NCBI GenBank assembly: GCA_016872875.1
Contig: VGYW01000090.1
Span: 1 to 23,372 of the forward strand
Direction: 5' to 3'
DNA from: Planctomycetota bacterium
GTDB taxonomy: Bacteria > Planctomycetota > PUPC01 > DSUN01
Length of the DNA stretch: 23,372 bases
Positions within the stretch are counted from its first letter, which is position 1. Each line of letters opens with the position of its first letter. A model generated the notes under the pieces. It saw only the letters and a list, made by a program, of their open reading frames with translations, was not told the DNA's origin and ran no database searches. This document shows positions 1-10,264 of the stretch, one piece after another. A program made the translations under genes and the position numbers.

Positions 1-43
1 ACACCCCCTGAATCTGCCGCACCGTTGGCTCGTACCCGCTCAT
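1..43 (-). CDS. 5' end of an unidentified gene (partial)
   Basis: An ATG at 43-41 on the minus strand opens a frame reading MSGYEPTVRQIQGV before the window ends, so only 14 codons are visible. The start is well supported: GGAGG lies at 55-51, seven bases upstream, and a strong promoter (TTGACA, 17-bp spacer, TATGCT) sits at 118-90. No function can be assigned from 14 residues. The gene is divergent from the perR-katG pair and shares the 44-544 intergenic region with it. Confidence 0.6.
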   Translation of the reverse strand, partial: MSGYEPTVRQIQGV

Positions 44-89
44 GGGCTACCCTCCGGGAAGGGGCTGCTCGACCGCTGCTGCCGCGCAG

Positions 90-118
90 AGCATACCCTG
101 GAATGGCCCCCATGTCAA
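90..118 (-). promoter_or_regulatory. sigma-70-type promoter for the leftmost minus gene
   Basis: On the minus strand TTGACA (118-113, a perfect -35) is followed after 17 bp by TATGCT (95-90, four of six consensus bases). The predicted start of transcription is near base 83, giving a leader of about 40 nt that holds the GGAGG of the gene starting at 43. The agreement of promoter, ribosome-binding site and ATG is what makes each of them believable. Confidence 0.6.
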
Positions 119-544
119 GCGAAATGCAGACTATTTATTGGTGTTATCTATGAATCCCACTCCTCCCCCATTCCTGCCCCTGAAACCCACCTTTCTGCCC
201 GTTTCACGCAATACGTGATCTGAGTTCTGAAATATCAATTATCGCCCCCTACTCCAACTCCCTGTGGCCTGGGCGAAGGGCAGAGCGAGCCCCGCTCGCC
301 CGCGCCGACAGGCAGGGATGCTGATGGCCTGTCCCTGGCCTCATCCTACACCCCCGGTTGGCAGAGAGTCAAGACCCAACTCGCGCGCGACGCCCCAGAG
401 CCCCCCTGCTGCGGATGTATTCGAAGACTTGACCCCGCCCACCCGCACCGTCCACCCGCCCACAGGTGGCATCCGGGGGAACGCTGCCGGCGTCAGCCCC
501 GGCGAACGGGGTGCGGGTGAGAGGGGGACCGCATGAAAAAAGGC
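119..544. other. intergenic region without a recognised gene
   Basis: About 425 bases between the divergent promoters. The part near 125-245 is unusually AT-rich for this window; the part from about 260 to 530 is GC-rich. Short open frames exist but have no start signal and no protein-like composition. No convincing Fur or PerR box was found; the AT-rich stretch at 228-245 is not a good palindrome. Confidence 0.5.
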
Positions 545-572
545 TTGACTACGAACGGGCCGTGCGTACAAT
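545..572 (+). promoter_or_regulatory. promoter of the perR-like gene
   Basis: TTGACT (545-550) and TACAAT (567-572) are separated by 16 bp, each matching five of six consensus bases. Transcription would start near 579, leaving a leader of only about 14 nt that contains AGGAG (581-585) seven bases before the ATG at 593. This promoter rules out the longer in-frame start at 533, which lies upstream of the transcription start. No separate katG promoter was recognised, so this one may drive both genes. Confidence 0.65.
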
Positions 573-592
573 CCCTATGTAGGAGCTTTACC

Positions 593-3447
<2,855 letters not shown>

Positions 3448-3720
3448 CAAAGAAGTCCTGGGGGCCTTCTTAAGGGAGTGGACGGGCGAAGAGAAGAGGT
3501 GAGCGTGAGGAACCGTCGGCACATCTGAGGGACAGCGGACGGCGACGCGCGCGGAAGCGTCCCAAGGAGAACGACGCAATCGCTGAGCGAAGATGGGCGC
3601 CCGCGGCCATCGTTACGGCATGCGTGTGCGTCTTGCATCTCGCGAGGGGGCCAGAGGAAAAGGCCAACCTGGTAGCCTTGCTCAGAGCGCTGTAGGGGGC
3701 CAATCGCCATGAGCCATGCT
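3448..3720. other. intergenic region after katG
   Basis: No gene was recognised. Immediately after the katG stop there is an imperfect hairpin at 3452-3473 (AAGAAG paired with CTTCTT, then one mismatch and two GC pairs, loop TGGG). It has no T-run, so it is a weak terminator candidate at best. The rest holds only shadow open frames. Confidence 0.4.
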
Positions 3721-3754
3721 GCGCCCGGACCCCACGTTCACGGGGTCCGGGCGC
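3721..3754. terminator. strong hairpin between convergent units
   Basis: GCGCCCGGACCCC (3721-3733) pairs perfectly with GGGGTCCGGGCGC (3742-3754) across an 8-base loop. On the plus strand it is followed by TTACCTT, a modest T-rich tail; on the minus strand no T-run follows. It lies between katG (plus) and the end of the long minus-strand gene array, seven bases past the stop of the membrane-protein relic. Termination of both transcripts is the likely role, but the element is not a textbook intrinsic terminator. Confidence 0.6.
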
Positions 3755-3760
3755 TTACCT

Positions 3761-3944
3761 TCAGGTCACCGCAAGCGGGTCGGCTAGCGCGGCCGCTGCC
3801 AACGCCCCCAACACGAAGCGTACAACATAGCTGACCGCCAGAATGCCCGTACGGAGCCAGATGCACGACGGCCCCGCACATGACGGTCGCTGCCGCGAAG
3901 TGGAGGAAGAGCAGCAGCTTCGCCACCGACTCGAACGCCACCAT
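3761..3944 (-). pseudogene. small two-helix membrane protein, frameshifted
   Basis: The ATG at 3944 is preceded by AGGAGG with nine bases of spacing, a real start signal. The first frame encodes MVAFESVAKLLLFLHFAAAT and on to AVVHL, a hydrophobic helix. It then turns into non-membrane sequence, while the frame one base further on encodes RTGILAVSYVVRFVLGALA, a second hydrophobic helix, ending at a TGA at 3763-3761. A single +1 shift between about 3870 and 3845 would join the helices. From memory, it resembles small conserved membrane proteins of PVC bacteria, which have a longer loop between the helices, so a deletion is also possible. It is the last coding trace of the minus-strand array. 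Function unknown. Confidence 0.45.
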
Positions 3945-4109
3945 GATCGCCGGCCTCCTGCGAGGAGTCTCCCGCGTGCCCGCAAGGGCATTCCATGGCT
4001 CCCGACGCCAGCAGGTCAAACCTCCCCTCGCCCTTCGGACACGCCGGCCGGCCCGCGCTGTGCGCGGGTCAGTCGGCCGGGTGACGGCGATCTGGAGGAG
4101 ACCGGGCTG

Positions 4110-4349
4110 CTAAGTGGGGTAGGGCGGCTCGTTCTGGCCGCTCTCCGCGCGTTCGGCCCCTGGCTTGCCCCGCTGACGCAACACGGCGTAGGCGTTCCCC
4201 CGGAGGACCGCGGGATCGACCCGCACACTGTCCTCCTTCAGCGTTTCCGCCGTGATCTCCTCGCCGCTGATTACGCCGCCCCTGTACTTCGGGAAGATGA
4301 TCGCCACCTCGGGGCAGACGCGGGCACACGCGGGACAGTTCGTCTTGCA
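4110..4349 (-). pseudogene. relic of a ferredoxin-like 4Fe-4S protein
   Basis: In a frame different from the GH2 gene that overlaps it, the minus strand encodes CKTNCPACARVCPEVAIIFP, followed by about 60 residues (KYRGGVISGEEIT through QRGKPGAERAE) and a TAG at 4112-4110. The four cysteines (C-x3-C-x2-C-x3-CP) have the look of a 4Fe-4S cluster site. No start codon or ribosome-binding site precedes the cysteines; upstream residues in this frame (such as RLHPVRNRAPRPAS) are not protein-like. The N-terminal part appears lost where the truncated GH2 gene joins. It could alternatively be a complete gene disrupted by an assembly join. An electron-transfer role is only inferred from the cysteine pattern. 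Confidence 0.5.
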
Positions 4350-7300
4350 GCTCGCCGGCCGCGGCGCTCGGTTTCGAACGGGATGTAGACGAACGCCGTC
4401 TTGCCGGCCGCCGTGCCGCCGAGCAGCGGCGCGAGATCGAGGTGGCCGTTGGTCGTCTCCGCGTCATGACACGGCAAGGGCCGGCCGCCGGCGACCAACT
4501 CCGACGGAACAGCCGCCGTCACGTGCGGCGGAAAGGGACAGTGCGCTTGCGCCGCCGGCCCGAACACGCGCCAGCGCGCGGGCAACGCAAACGGGCGCAT
4601 CCTCACCTGCAATGCCGCGGCCGCCGTCAGGCGGGCCAGAGCCTGCTCGGGCAGCGGCGTCGCCTGGCCCAGGCGTCCGCTCTCCGCATAGGCGCAGAGG
4701 CACCGTAGCAGATGCCGGGCTTCCGGACGGTCGGTCCTCAGGTCGAGACTGGTCAGGATCAGCCCGCCCCGGCCGACCGAATGCCCCAGGAGATGGGCGA
4801 CGGGATGGCAGGTCGGGTAGCGGTGGATGACGCGGACCACAGGCTCCTCGTCCTCCAAGCCCAGAGCCTCCAGGTCCAGCGGCGGCGAGAGGCTGATCAG
4901 GCGGTAGAACTGCCAGTCGGCGAACCCCTCGTGCGGGAAGTCGCCCAGCATCGGGTGCCGATGAATGACGGAACCGTTCTGCCCCTGGTCGAACGGCGGG
5001 AATTGCGCGGCCGGCGTGAAGAAGTACCCGGCGCCGCCGCAGCCGTTGACACCGTGCGGTCGAACCACGGAGACGGATGTCCGAAACACGCGCGGCGCAA
5101 CCCCCGCCTTGAGGATGACACATCCGCCGCCTCGCAGGAACGCGGTCAACGGCTCGTCGAGCACCTCCGTCAACACGATCGCCCCCGGAGTCCGTGCCAG
5201 ATCGGCCGGGGCGATGACGGGGATTCCGGACCAGCGATCCGGCGCCGTCACACCCGCCTGGTAGAGAAAGAGACTCGCCGGCAACCCTGCCCGAGGGAAA
5301 ATCCAGAGGTCCCAGGAATTGGCGAACACCCGCTCCCCCTCGCGCAACTCGGCCTCGAGGTGCGCCGTCTGCGGTTGGCGCAACGCCGGCACGGTGAGCC
5401 GCACCGTACCGGCCGGCACCGTCTGGAAGGGCGTGTGGCCGAACGCGAGCGTCCCTTCGGCCGCCACCTCCGTCCCGAGCCTCAGCCGCCACGCGAGCGT
5501 CGGCCGCGCCAATGGCGGATGCGAGAAATCGGAGACGGACAACTCGCAGGCGAATTCGCCGCCGCTCTCCAGCACGCGGTCATCGAACCCCAGGCTTGCG
5601 AGGACGACCGTATCGCCATTGGTCTGGCGCCAGGTGGCGGCGTCGGCGTACTTGCGGTCGTAGAAGTCGTCCACGATGCCCTGGGGCGAGAGCTGGAAGT
5701 CGCAGGCGCTGAAATGCGAGATGCCGGCCAGGAACGGGAACCGGCGCCGCCGCTCCTCCATCTTGGCCTTGGCCTCGATGAACTGCAACCGCTGGCTGTT
5801 GTCGGCAAACAGCGGCAGCAGATGCTCGACGCCGCGCCGCCGCGCGGCTTCGAGGGCGATCTCCGCACCGTAAGGGCGCACCGCGCCAGTGAACCTGGGG
5901 ATCAGGCGGACGTCCGGATAGGAACTCCACCAGCGCCACTCGTGCTGGATGAGCGGCTTGGCCCGGGGGCGGTCCCGCTCGGCCTCGTCGTTGAGGAAGT
6001 CGGCTGGCAACGCATGCTCGATGGCGGAGTCGCCGCCGTCGGTCCAGATGACCAGCGCCGTGGGCTTGACCGCCTTGGTCTCGCCGTAGCACTGCCAGGT
6101 CATGGCCTGGTAGTCGGCGATCGTCGGGTCGGAGACGACCTCCGGGCGCCTGATCCACAATTCGTTGCTCATGCAGTAGATGTTCGCCGACGGATGGTTG
6201 ACGTCGCGCGCCACGACCAGGTTCCACTGCCGGCGGAGCATGTTGCGGTAGTAGTACGGCTCCGGGATGTCGCGCACGACCAGCGGGCGATACTGGTCGC
6301 TCGTGTTGGGGACCTCGCGGTTGTCAGCCGTCGGGTGGGCGCCGATGTAGGGGCGGACGGTTCCCATCTCGCTCTGGATGAGCACGCCGGTCTCGTCGGC
6401 TGCGTCAAAGGCTTCCGGCGGGTACACGAACGAGTTGCAGCGGATCTGGTTGTAGCCGTAGGCGCGCAGCACCTGCATCCGCTTGCGCCAGCGGTCGCGG
6501 TCGGTGTCGGGCGAGCCGGTCTCGGGGTTCTCGGGGAAATCGCCGTGCCCGCGGATGTAATACGGCTCGTCGTTGACCAGAATGTGCTTGCCGTGCGTGG
6601 TCAGCTTGACGAATCCCACGCGTTCGCTCAGCGCATCGAGCACAGTTGCGCCGTCGGCCAGAACGCCGTCCACGCGGTAGAGCTGCGGGTTGTCCGGGCT
6701 CCAGGGCGAAGGCGACAGGATCGGGATGCAGCACTCCGTGAACGCGGAGGCGATCGGCACGTCCACGGCCGCCTCCGGACTTCCGGCCCCGATGGCCTCC
6801 GCCGCCACCCGCAGGACCTGGGGTGTCGCGCCGGGCGTCCAGCCGCCCACGCGGACGTGGAGGCGCAGCCGCTGCCGGTCCAGCTCGGGATAAACCCGGA
6901 ACTCCTCGATGAACCGCGGGCCGGTCGCCGTCAGCTCGACGCTCCGGCACAAGCCCGACCACTCGCCCTGCATGTTGTACATCAAGGCCAGGGCGCGGGA
7001 CTGCTCGTGGACACGGACGACGAGGCTGTTCTCCTCGTCCCAGCGCACCAGCGGGCCGATCTCGAAGCCGAACGGAACGAAGGGGAGGAGGTTCTCGCCC
7101 AGCCGGACGCCGTTGAGCCACACCTCGGCGGTGGGATTCACGGCGCCGAAGTTGAGCCAGAGCCGGCTGCCGCGCCAGGCGGCGGGTGCGGCGAAGGTCT
7201 TCGCGTACGAGCCCGTGCCCTTATAGGTGGCGCGGAAGGTCCGCATCGGGAAGCGGCCCTCCATGATGTCGTTCTTGGCGTCGGTGCCGAAGCCCTGCCC

Positions 7301-7543
7301 CTGCCAGCAGCCGGGCACCTGGATGGGGTCGGCCACCTGCTTGCCGTCATCGAACCAGCGCTCGTTCACCCCGCGGTCGTCGGGATCGAGACGGAACCTC
7401 CACTCGCCGTCGAGGCTGAGCCGGCGTTCGGCGGCATGCGAAAGGACGGGGTTCACACGCACCGGCGCCAGCACCGTGGCCGCGGCCGATCCGTCGCGCC
7501 GGGCATGTTCATCGCTGCCGAGGCCGATAGTCTTGGTGTTCAT
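4271..7543 (-). CDS. glycoside hydrolase family 2 enzyme, C-terminus truncated
   Basis: A 1090-residue GH2-type beta-glycosidase (beta-galactosidase or beta-glucuronidase-like). Order: sugar-binding jelly roll (about 40-210, RRLSLDGEWRFRLDP near its start), Ig-like domain (to about 315), TIM barrel, then a long C-terminal region including a glutamine-amidotransferase-like part. Catalytic candidates are E461 in MSNELW (acid/base) and E535 in IQHEWRWW (nucleophile). No signal peptide is visible, so a cytoplasmic enzyme is likely. The start at 7543 has GGAGG six bases upstream and lies 26 bases past the URO-D stop. After GKTAFVYIPFETE the sequence turns into arginine-rich nonsense for about 30 residues. 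In comparable proteins, as I recall them, a beta-sandwich continues there for some 60 residues. The end of the gene is therefore probably missing, although the catalytic domain is intact. Confidence 0.88.
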   Translation of the reverse strand: MNTKTIGLGSDEHARRDGSAAATVLAPVRVNPVLSHAAERRLSLDGEWRFRLDPDDRGVNERWFDDGKQVADPIQVPGCWQGQGFGTDAKNDIMEGRFPMRTFRATYKGTGSYAKTFAAPAAWRGSRLWLNFGAVNPTAEVWLNGVRLGENLLPFVPFGFEIGPLVRWDEENSLVVRVHEQSRALALMYNMQGEWSGLCRSVELTATGPRFIEEFRVYPELDRQRLRLHVRVGGWTPGATPQVLRVAAEAIGAGSPEAAVDVPIASAFTECCIPILSPSPWSPDNPQLYRVDGVLADGATVLDALSERVGFVKLTTHGKHILVNDEPYYIRGHGDFPENPETGSPDTDRDRWRKRMQVLRAYGYNQIRCNSFVYPPEAFDAADETGVLIQSEMGTVRPYIGAHPTADNREVPNTSDQYRPLVVRDIPEPYYYRNMLRRQWNLVVARDVNHPSANIYCMSNELWIRRPEVVSDPTIADYQAMTWQCYGETKAVKPTALVIWTDGGDSAIEHALPADFLNDEAERDRPRAKPLIQHEWRWWSSYPDVRLIPRFTGAVRPYGAEIALEAARRRGVEHLLPLFADNSQRLQFIEAKAKMEERRRRFPFLAGISHFSACDFQLSPQGIVDDFYDRKYADAATWRQTNGDTVVLASLGFDDRVLESGGEFACELSVSDFSHPPLARPTLAWRLRLGTEVAAEGTLAFGHTPFQTVPAGTVRLTVPALRQPQTAHLEAELREGERVFANSWDLWIFPRAGLPASLFLYQAGVTAPDRWSGIPVIAPADLARTPGAIVLTEVLDEPLTAFLRGGGCVILKAGVAPRVFRTSVSVVRPHGVNGCGGAGYFFTPAAQFPPFDQGQNGSVIHRHPMLGDFPHEGFADWQFYRLISLSPPLDLEALGLEDEEPVVRVIHRYPTCHPVAHLLGHSVGRGGLILTSLDLRTDRPEARHLLRCLCAYAESGRLGQATPLPEQALARLTAAAALQVRMRPFALPARWRVFGPAAQAHCPFPPHVTAAVPSELVAGGRPLPCHDAETTNGHLDLAPLLGGTAAGKTAFVYIPFETERRGRRAARRTVPRVPASAPRWRSSSRSTGAA

Positions 7544-7569
7544 TCCAGACCTCCAGACTTCCCGGGCCG

Positions 7570-8688
7570 CTATTCGCCCAGGAAGACCTTCCGTTTCCGT
7601 TCCAGGTAGTACTCGAAACCCGCCAGCGAGATGTCGGGAGGGATCGCATGGTCGATGCACGGGATGTAGCCGCCCTCCGCCACCACGGGCGCGAGCCGGG
7701 CGACCTCGCGGTCAATGGCCGGCTGTCCCTTGGCGATCTCGCGCTTGTCCACGCCGCCCATCATGCAGAAGCTCTTGCCATACTTCCTGCGCATGGACAC
7801 CGGATCCATGCCCGCCGCCACCTCCATCGGCGTGAAGCCGTCCACTCCCACCTCCAGGAACACCTGAATCAACGCCTCGAAATCCCCGTCGGTGTCCACA
7901 AGCACGACCTGGATGCCGCTATCCTTCAGGAGGCGGACGTAGCGTCTGTAGTGCGGCAGGATGAACTCGCGGAAGAGCTCCGGCCCGATCAGCGGCCCGC
8001 CCTTGCCGGCCAGGTCCTCGTGGATGACAATGTAGTCGAACCGCGCCTCGTGCAGGGCGCGCTCGTACAGCTTGAGGATGTAGTCCTCCAGGAACTCGAG
8101 GCACTCGTGGACCAGCGCCGGATCGTCGTAGAACAGCATCGAGATGCCCTCGGTCCCGCACCAGTCGCGCAGCATGCTGTAGAAGCCGAAGTCGCCCCAG
8201 ATGTGGTTGATGCAGTAGGGGATGTCCCCCTTGCGGGAACGCTCCACGAACGCCTGCCACTCCGGCTCGGCGGGGTACCGGGCGGACGGGGCGCCCTCGT
8301 AGCGCTTGCGCATCTCCAGGAACGTGGCGCGGTCCTTCACCGGGAAATCCAGGTAGGTATCCATGCAGATACTGGTCCATTTCCCGTCCACCTTCAGTCC
8401 TCTGCGCGTCCGGCCGCGCTCGTCCACAAAGGTCAGGTATTCCGCTGTGTCGCCCAGAACACGGTATTGGAAGGGTGGAACCGGACCGGCGGCGTTCAGC
8501 GCGCTGCCCTCGGCGCCGTCCAGTCTGAAATGGCTGTCACCGGCAAGAAGCAGGTAGCTGACCGACTCCGGCATGCCTTCGCGGAGCCAGCGCTCCCGGG
8601 TCTGCCCCCACATGCCGATTTCCATGTTGGGGATGCGGTCCACCGGGCGGTATTTCAGGGTGTTCACATAGCGTTCCCGAGTCGTCAT
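7570..8688 (-). CDS. uroporphyrinogen decarboxylase (URO-D) superfamily protein
   Basis: A 372-residue protein of the URO-D/methyltransferase superfamily. It starts MTTRERYVNTLKYRPVDRIP, the usual opening of this group, and carries GVDGFTPMEVAAGMDP, MMGGVDKREIAKG and the terminal GGYIPCIDHAIPPDIS. The last two are typical of family members found beside sugar-catabolic genes rather than of heme-pathway HemE. Related proteins include the cobamide- or coenzyme M-methyltransferases, so a methyl-transfer role on a glycan-derived substrate is possible but unproven. The ATG at 8688 overlaps the stop of the upstream gene (ATGA), indicating translational coupling. The longer open frame upstream is a shadow of that gene. 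The next gene, GH2, begins 26 bases after the stop. True substrate unknown. Confidence 0.88.
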   Translation of the reverse strand: MTTRERYVNTLKYRPVDRIPNMEIGMWGQTRERWLREGMPESVSYLLLAGDSHFRLDGAEGSALNAAGPVPPFQYRVLGDTAEYLTFVDERGRTRRGLKVDGKWTSICMDTYLDFPVKDRATFLEMRKRYEGAPSARYPAEPEWQAFVERSRKGDIPYCINHIWGDFGFYSMLRDWCGTEGISMLFYDDPALVHECLEFLEDYILKLYERALHEARFDYIVIHEDLAGKGGPLIGPELFREFILPHYRRYVRLLKDSGIQVVLVDTDGDFEALIQVFLEVGVDGFTPMEVAAGMDPVSMRRKYGKSFCMMGGVDKREIAKGQPAIDREVARLAPVVAEGGYIPCIDHAIPPDISLAGFEYYLERKRKVFLGE

Positions 8689-10160
8689 GCTCCGCCTCGC
8701 TTCCGCGCCTTGGCCGCCGCGAGCGCCGCGGAATCCGGCACGCGCCGGCAGATCTCGAGGCTGCGCCGCGCGCACTCGCTGATCGCGATCGGCTGGTAGC
8801 CGACAATGTTGCCGTGGACGGTGTCGTTGAGCGGTTTGATCCATTTCGCCGGCAGGCGCCTGGCGCCGAGCATGGCGCCGGCGATCGAGCCGGAGGTCGC
8901 CGCGGTCGAGTCGCTGTCCAGCCCCGCCATCACGGTGAAGCGGATGGCGTTGCCGAAGTCGCCCCCGCCCATGAGCAGCGATGAGACGATGGCCGCGACA
9001 TTGCTGAACGTGCTGCAATCGTGCCCGCTGAACACCGCGATGTTCTCCTCCTGCACGTCGAGGATGCGCTCGGGACGGAGCCCGTGCTTGCGGCAGATCT
9101 GGATCATCTTCCGGATCGCGGCGGCGAGGCGCGAGGTGGCGGGAATCTCCGCCAGGCCGGCCTTGACCACGGCCAGCGGATCATCGAGCGCGAAGGCGGC
9201 GGCGATCGTGGCCGCGTAGAACATCGAGCAGTAAAGGCCGGTCCGGGTGTTCGAGGTGCGCGCGTCGCGCCAGGCGAGATCGGCGGCCAGCTCGGGCAAC
9301 CCCGGCGCCGCATAGCCGTAGGAGTCGGCGCGGATGCCGGCATCGATGTCGAAGCGGTACGGATTGCTGTGCGTCGCCACCCAGTACCAGTCGATGTCCT
9401 GATCGGGAATCTGTTTCCACCGGATCGAGTTCATCGGGTAACGCAAGACCAGGTTGCGGAAGGCCATCATGCCGGTGCCGCCCTCCATGAGCGCGTAGGG
9501 CATGACGCGGAACCAGACGCTGGCGAGGTCCCGCGACTGGAACTGGTCCGGCTGCTGGAGCTCGCGCAGGGCGATCTGGGCGATCATCGTGTGCGTGAGG
9601 TCATCGTCCGCGGGGGCATAGCGGAGGTTCTCGCGGGTGGCGTCCATCTTCCAGGTGAACTTCAGGTCGCAGGGCGAATGCGCGGGCATGTAGTCCCGGA
9701 TCGGCCATTCGTCGGGCGAGACCGCCGTCAGGTACTTGATGAGGCGTTCGCGTGTATGCGGGCGAAAGGTCTCGCCGGGACCGCCGAGGGTGCAGCCGGC
9801 GCAGCGCCCGAGCCAGGCGCCGTAGAGCCGGTCGTAGAGCCAGGCCTCGTCGCCGCGGGGCGTCTCGAACGTCCGCTGCTTCGCCTTCGGGCGCAGCCTG
9901 CGGATGCTCTCGAGGTCGTAAGGCTCGGCGCAGTCCAGCTTCGGGTCATCTGGGATGGCGAGCGCCTGCTCGTAGATGTCGAGCAGGCCCTTCTCGTCGG
10001 CCTTCTGCGACAGCTTGGCGAGGCGCTCGCGCACGCGGCGGCCGCGCCCTTCCTCCTCCGCAGCGAACAGTTCCCACCGCACCAGGCCAGCCCGCGTGTC
10101 CCCGCCGGGCACGCACATCTTGCCCTTGCTGAAATCGATCGCCTGGGTCTTCACTGTCAC
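8685..10160 (-). CDS. ADP-ribosylglycohydrolase (DraG) family protein
   Basis: A 491-residue member of the ADP-ribosylglycohydrolase fold. The all-helical domain begins near residue 108 with YDRLYGAWLGRCAGCTLGG. Metal-site motifs are ADDDLTHTM (D185-D187, the family's TDDT-like site) and GLDSDSTAATSGSIAGAMLG (D415, D417). Family members remove ADP-ribose from proteins or nucleotides using two Mg ions. This large version, lying among glycoside hydrolases, may act on another N- or O-glycoside. No signal peptide is visible. The GTG at 10160 was chosen because GGGAGAG precedes it by about five bases; a GTG at 10217 is also in frame. A 14-codon open frame ends over this start (GTGA overlap). The stop overlaps the URO-D start. 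Confidence 0.85.
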   Translation of the reverse strand: MTVKTQAIDFSKGKMCVPGGDTRAGLVRWELFAAEEEGRGRRVRERLAKLSQKADEKGLLDIYEQALAIPDDPKLDCAEPYDLESIRRLRPKAKQRTFETPRGDEAWLYDRLYGAWLGRCAGCTLGGPGETFRPHTRERLIKYLTAVSPDEWPIRDYMPAHSPCDLKFTWKMDATRENLRYAPADDDLTHTMIAQIALRELQQPDQFQSRDLASVWFRVMPYALMEGGTGMMAFRNLVLRYPMNSIRWKQIPDQDIDWYWVATHSNPYRFDIDAGIRADSYGYAAPGLPELAADLAWRDARTSNTRTGLYCSMFYAATIAAAFALDDPLAVVKAGLAEIPATSRLAAAIRKMIQICRKHGLRPERILDVQEENIAVFSGHDCSTFSNVAAIVSSLLMGGGDFGNAIRFTVMAGLDSDSTAATSGSIAGAMLGARRLPAKWIKPLNDTVHGNIVGYQPIAISECARRSLEICRRVPDSAALAAAKARKRGGA

Positions 10161-10201
10161 GTTTGCTCTCCCTGGTTCCTGACTGTTGTCGTTTCCTGCA
10201 T
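10157..10201 (-). CDS. possible 14-codon leader peptide
   Basis: An ATG at 10201 follows GGGAGG (10213-10208) with six bases of spacing, a better ribosome-binding site than that of the gene behind it. It encodes MQETTTVRNQGEQT and stops at 10159-10157, overlapping the GTG start of the DraG-family gene by two bases. A second ATG at 10207, in the same frame, is too close to the GGAGG. This could be a leader peptide that couples translation, or chance in a 104-bp gap. Confidence 0.25.
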   Translation of the reverse strand: MQETTTVRNQGEQT

Positions 10202-10264
10202 GTGCATCCTCCCTCACGAGCTGGCGCGGTCACAGTGCGTTCACGGGAAGCCGCAGTTCCGCAG

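Noticed and set aside
228..245. Possible Fur/PerR box in an AT-rich stretch
   Set aside because: The hexamer match is partial, not palindromic, and about 300 bases upstream of the perR promoter.
264..536. A 90-codon plus-strand frame upstream of perR
   Set aside because: No ribosome-binding site, proline- and arginine-rich, and it runs into the perR promoter.
533..592. Upstream start for the perR gene giving 194 residues
   Set aside because: It would begin before the -35 element at 545 and lacks the AGGAG that precedes the ATG at 593.
4712..7609. Long plus-strand open frame antisense to the GH2 and URO-D genes
   Set aside because: Its Arg-, Gly- and His-rich sequence has no domain; high GC keeps antisense frames open. 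The minus strand carries recognised motifs and ribosome-binding sites.
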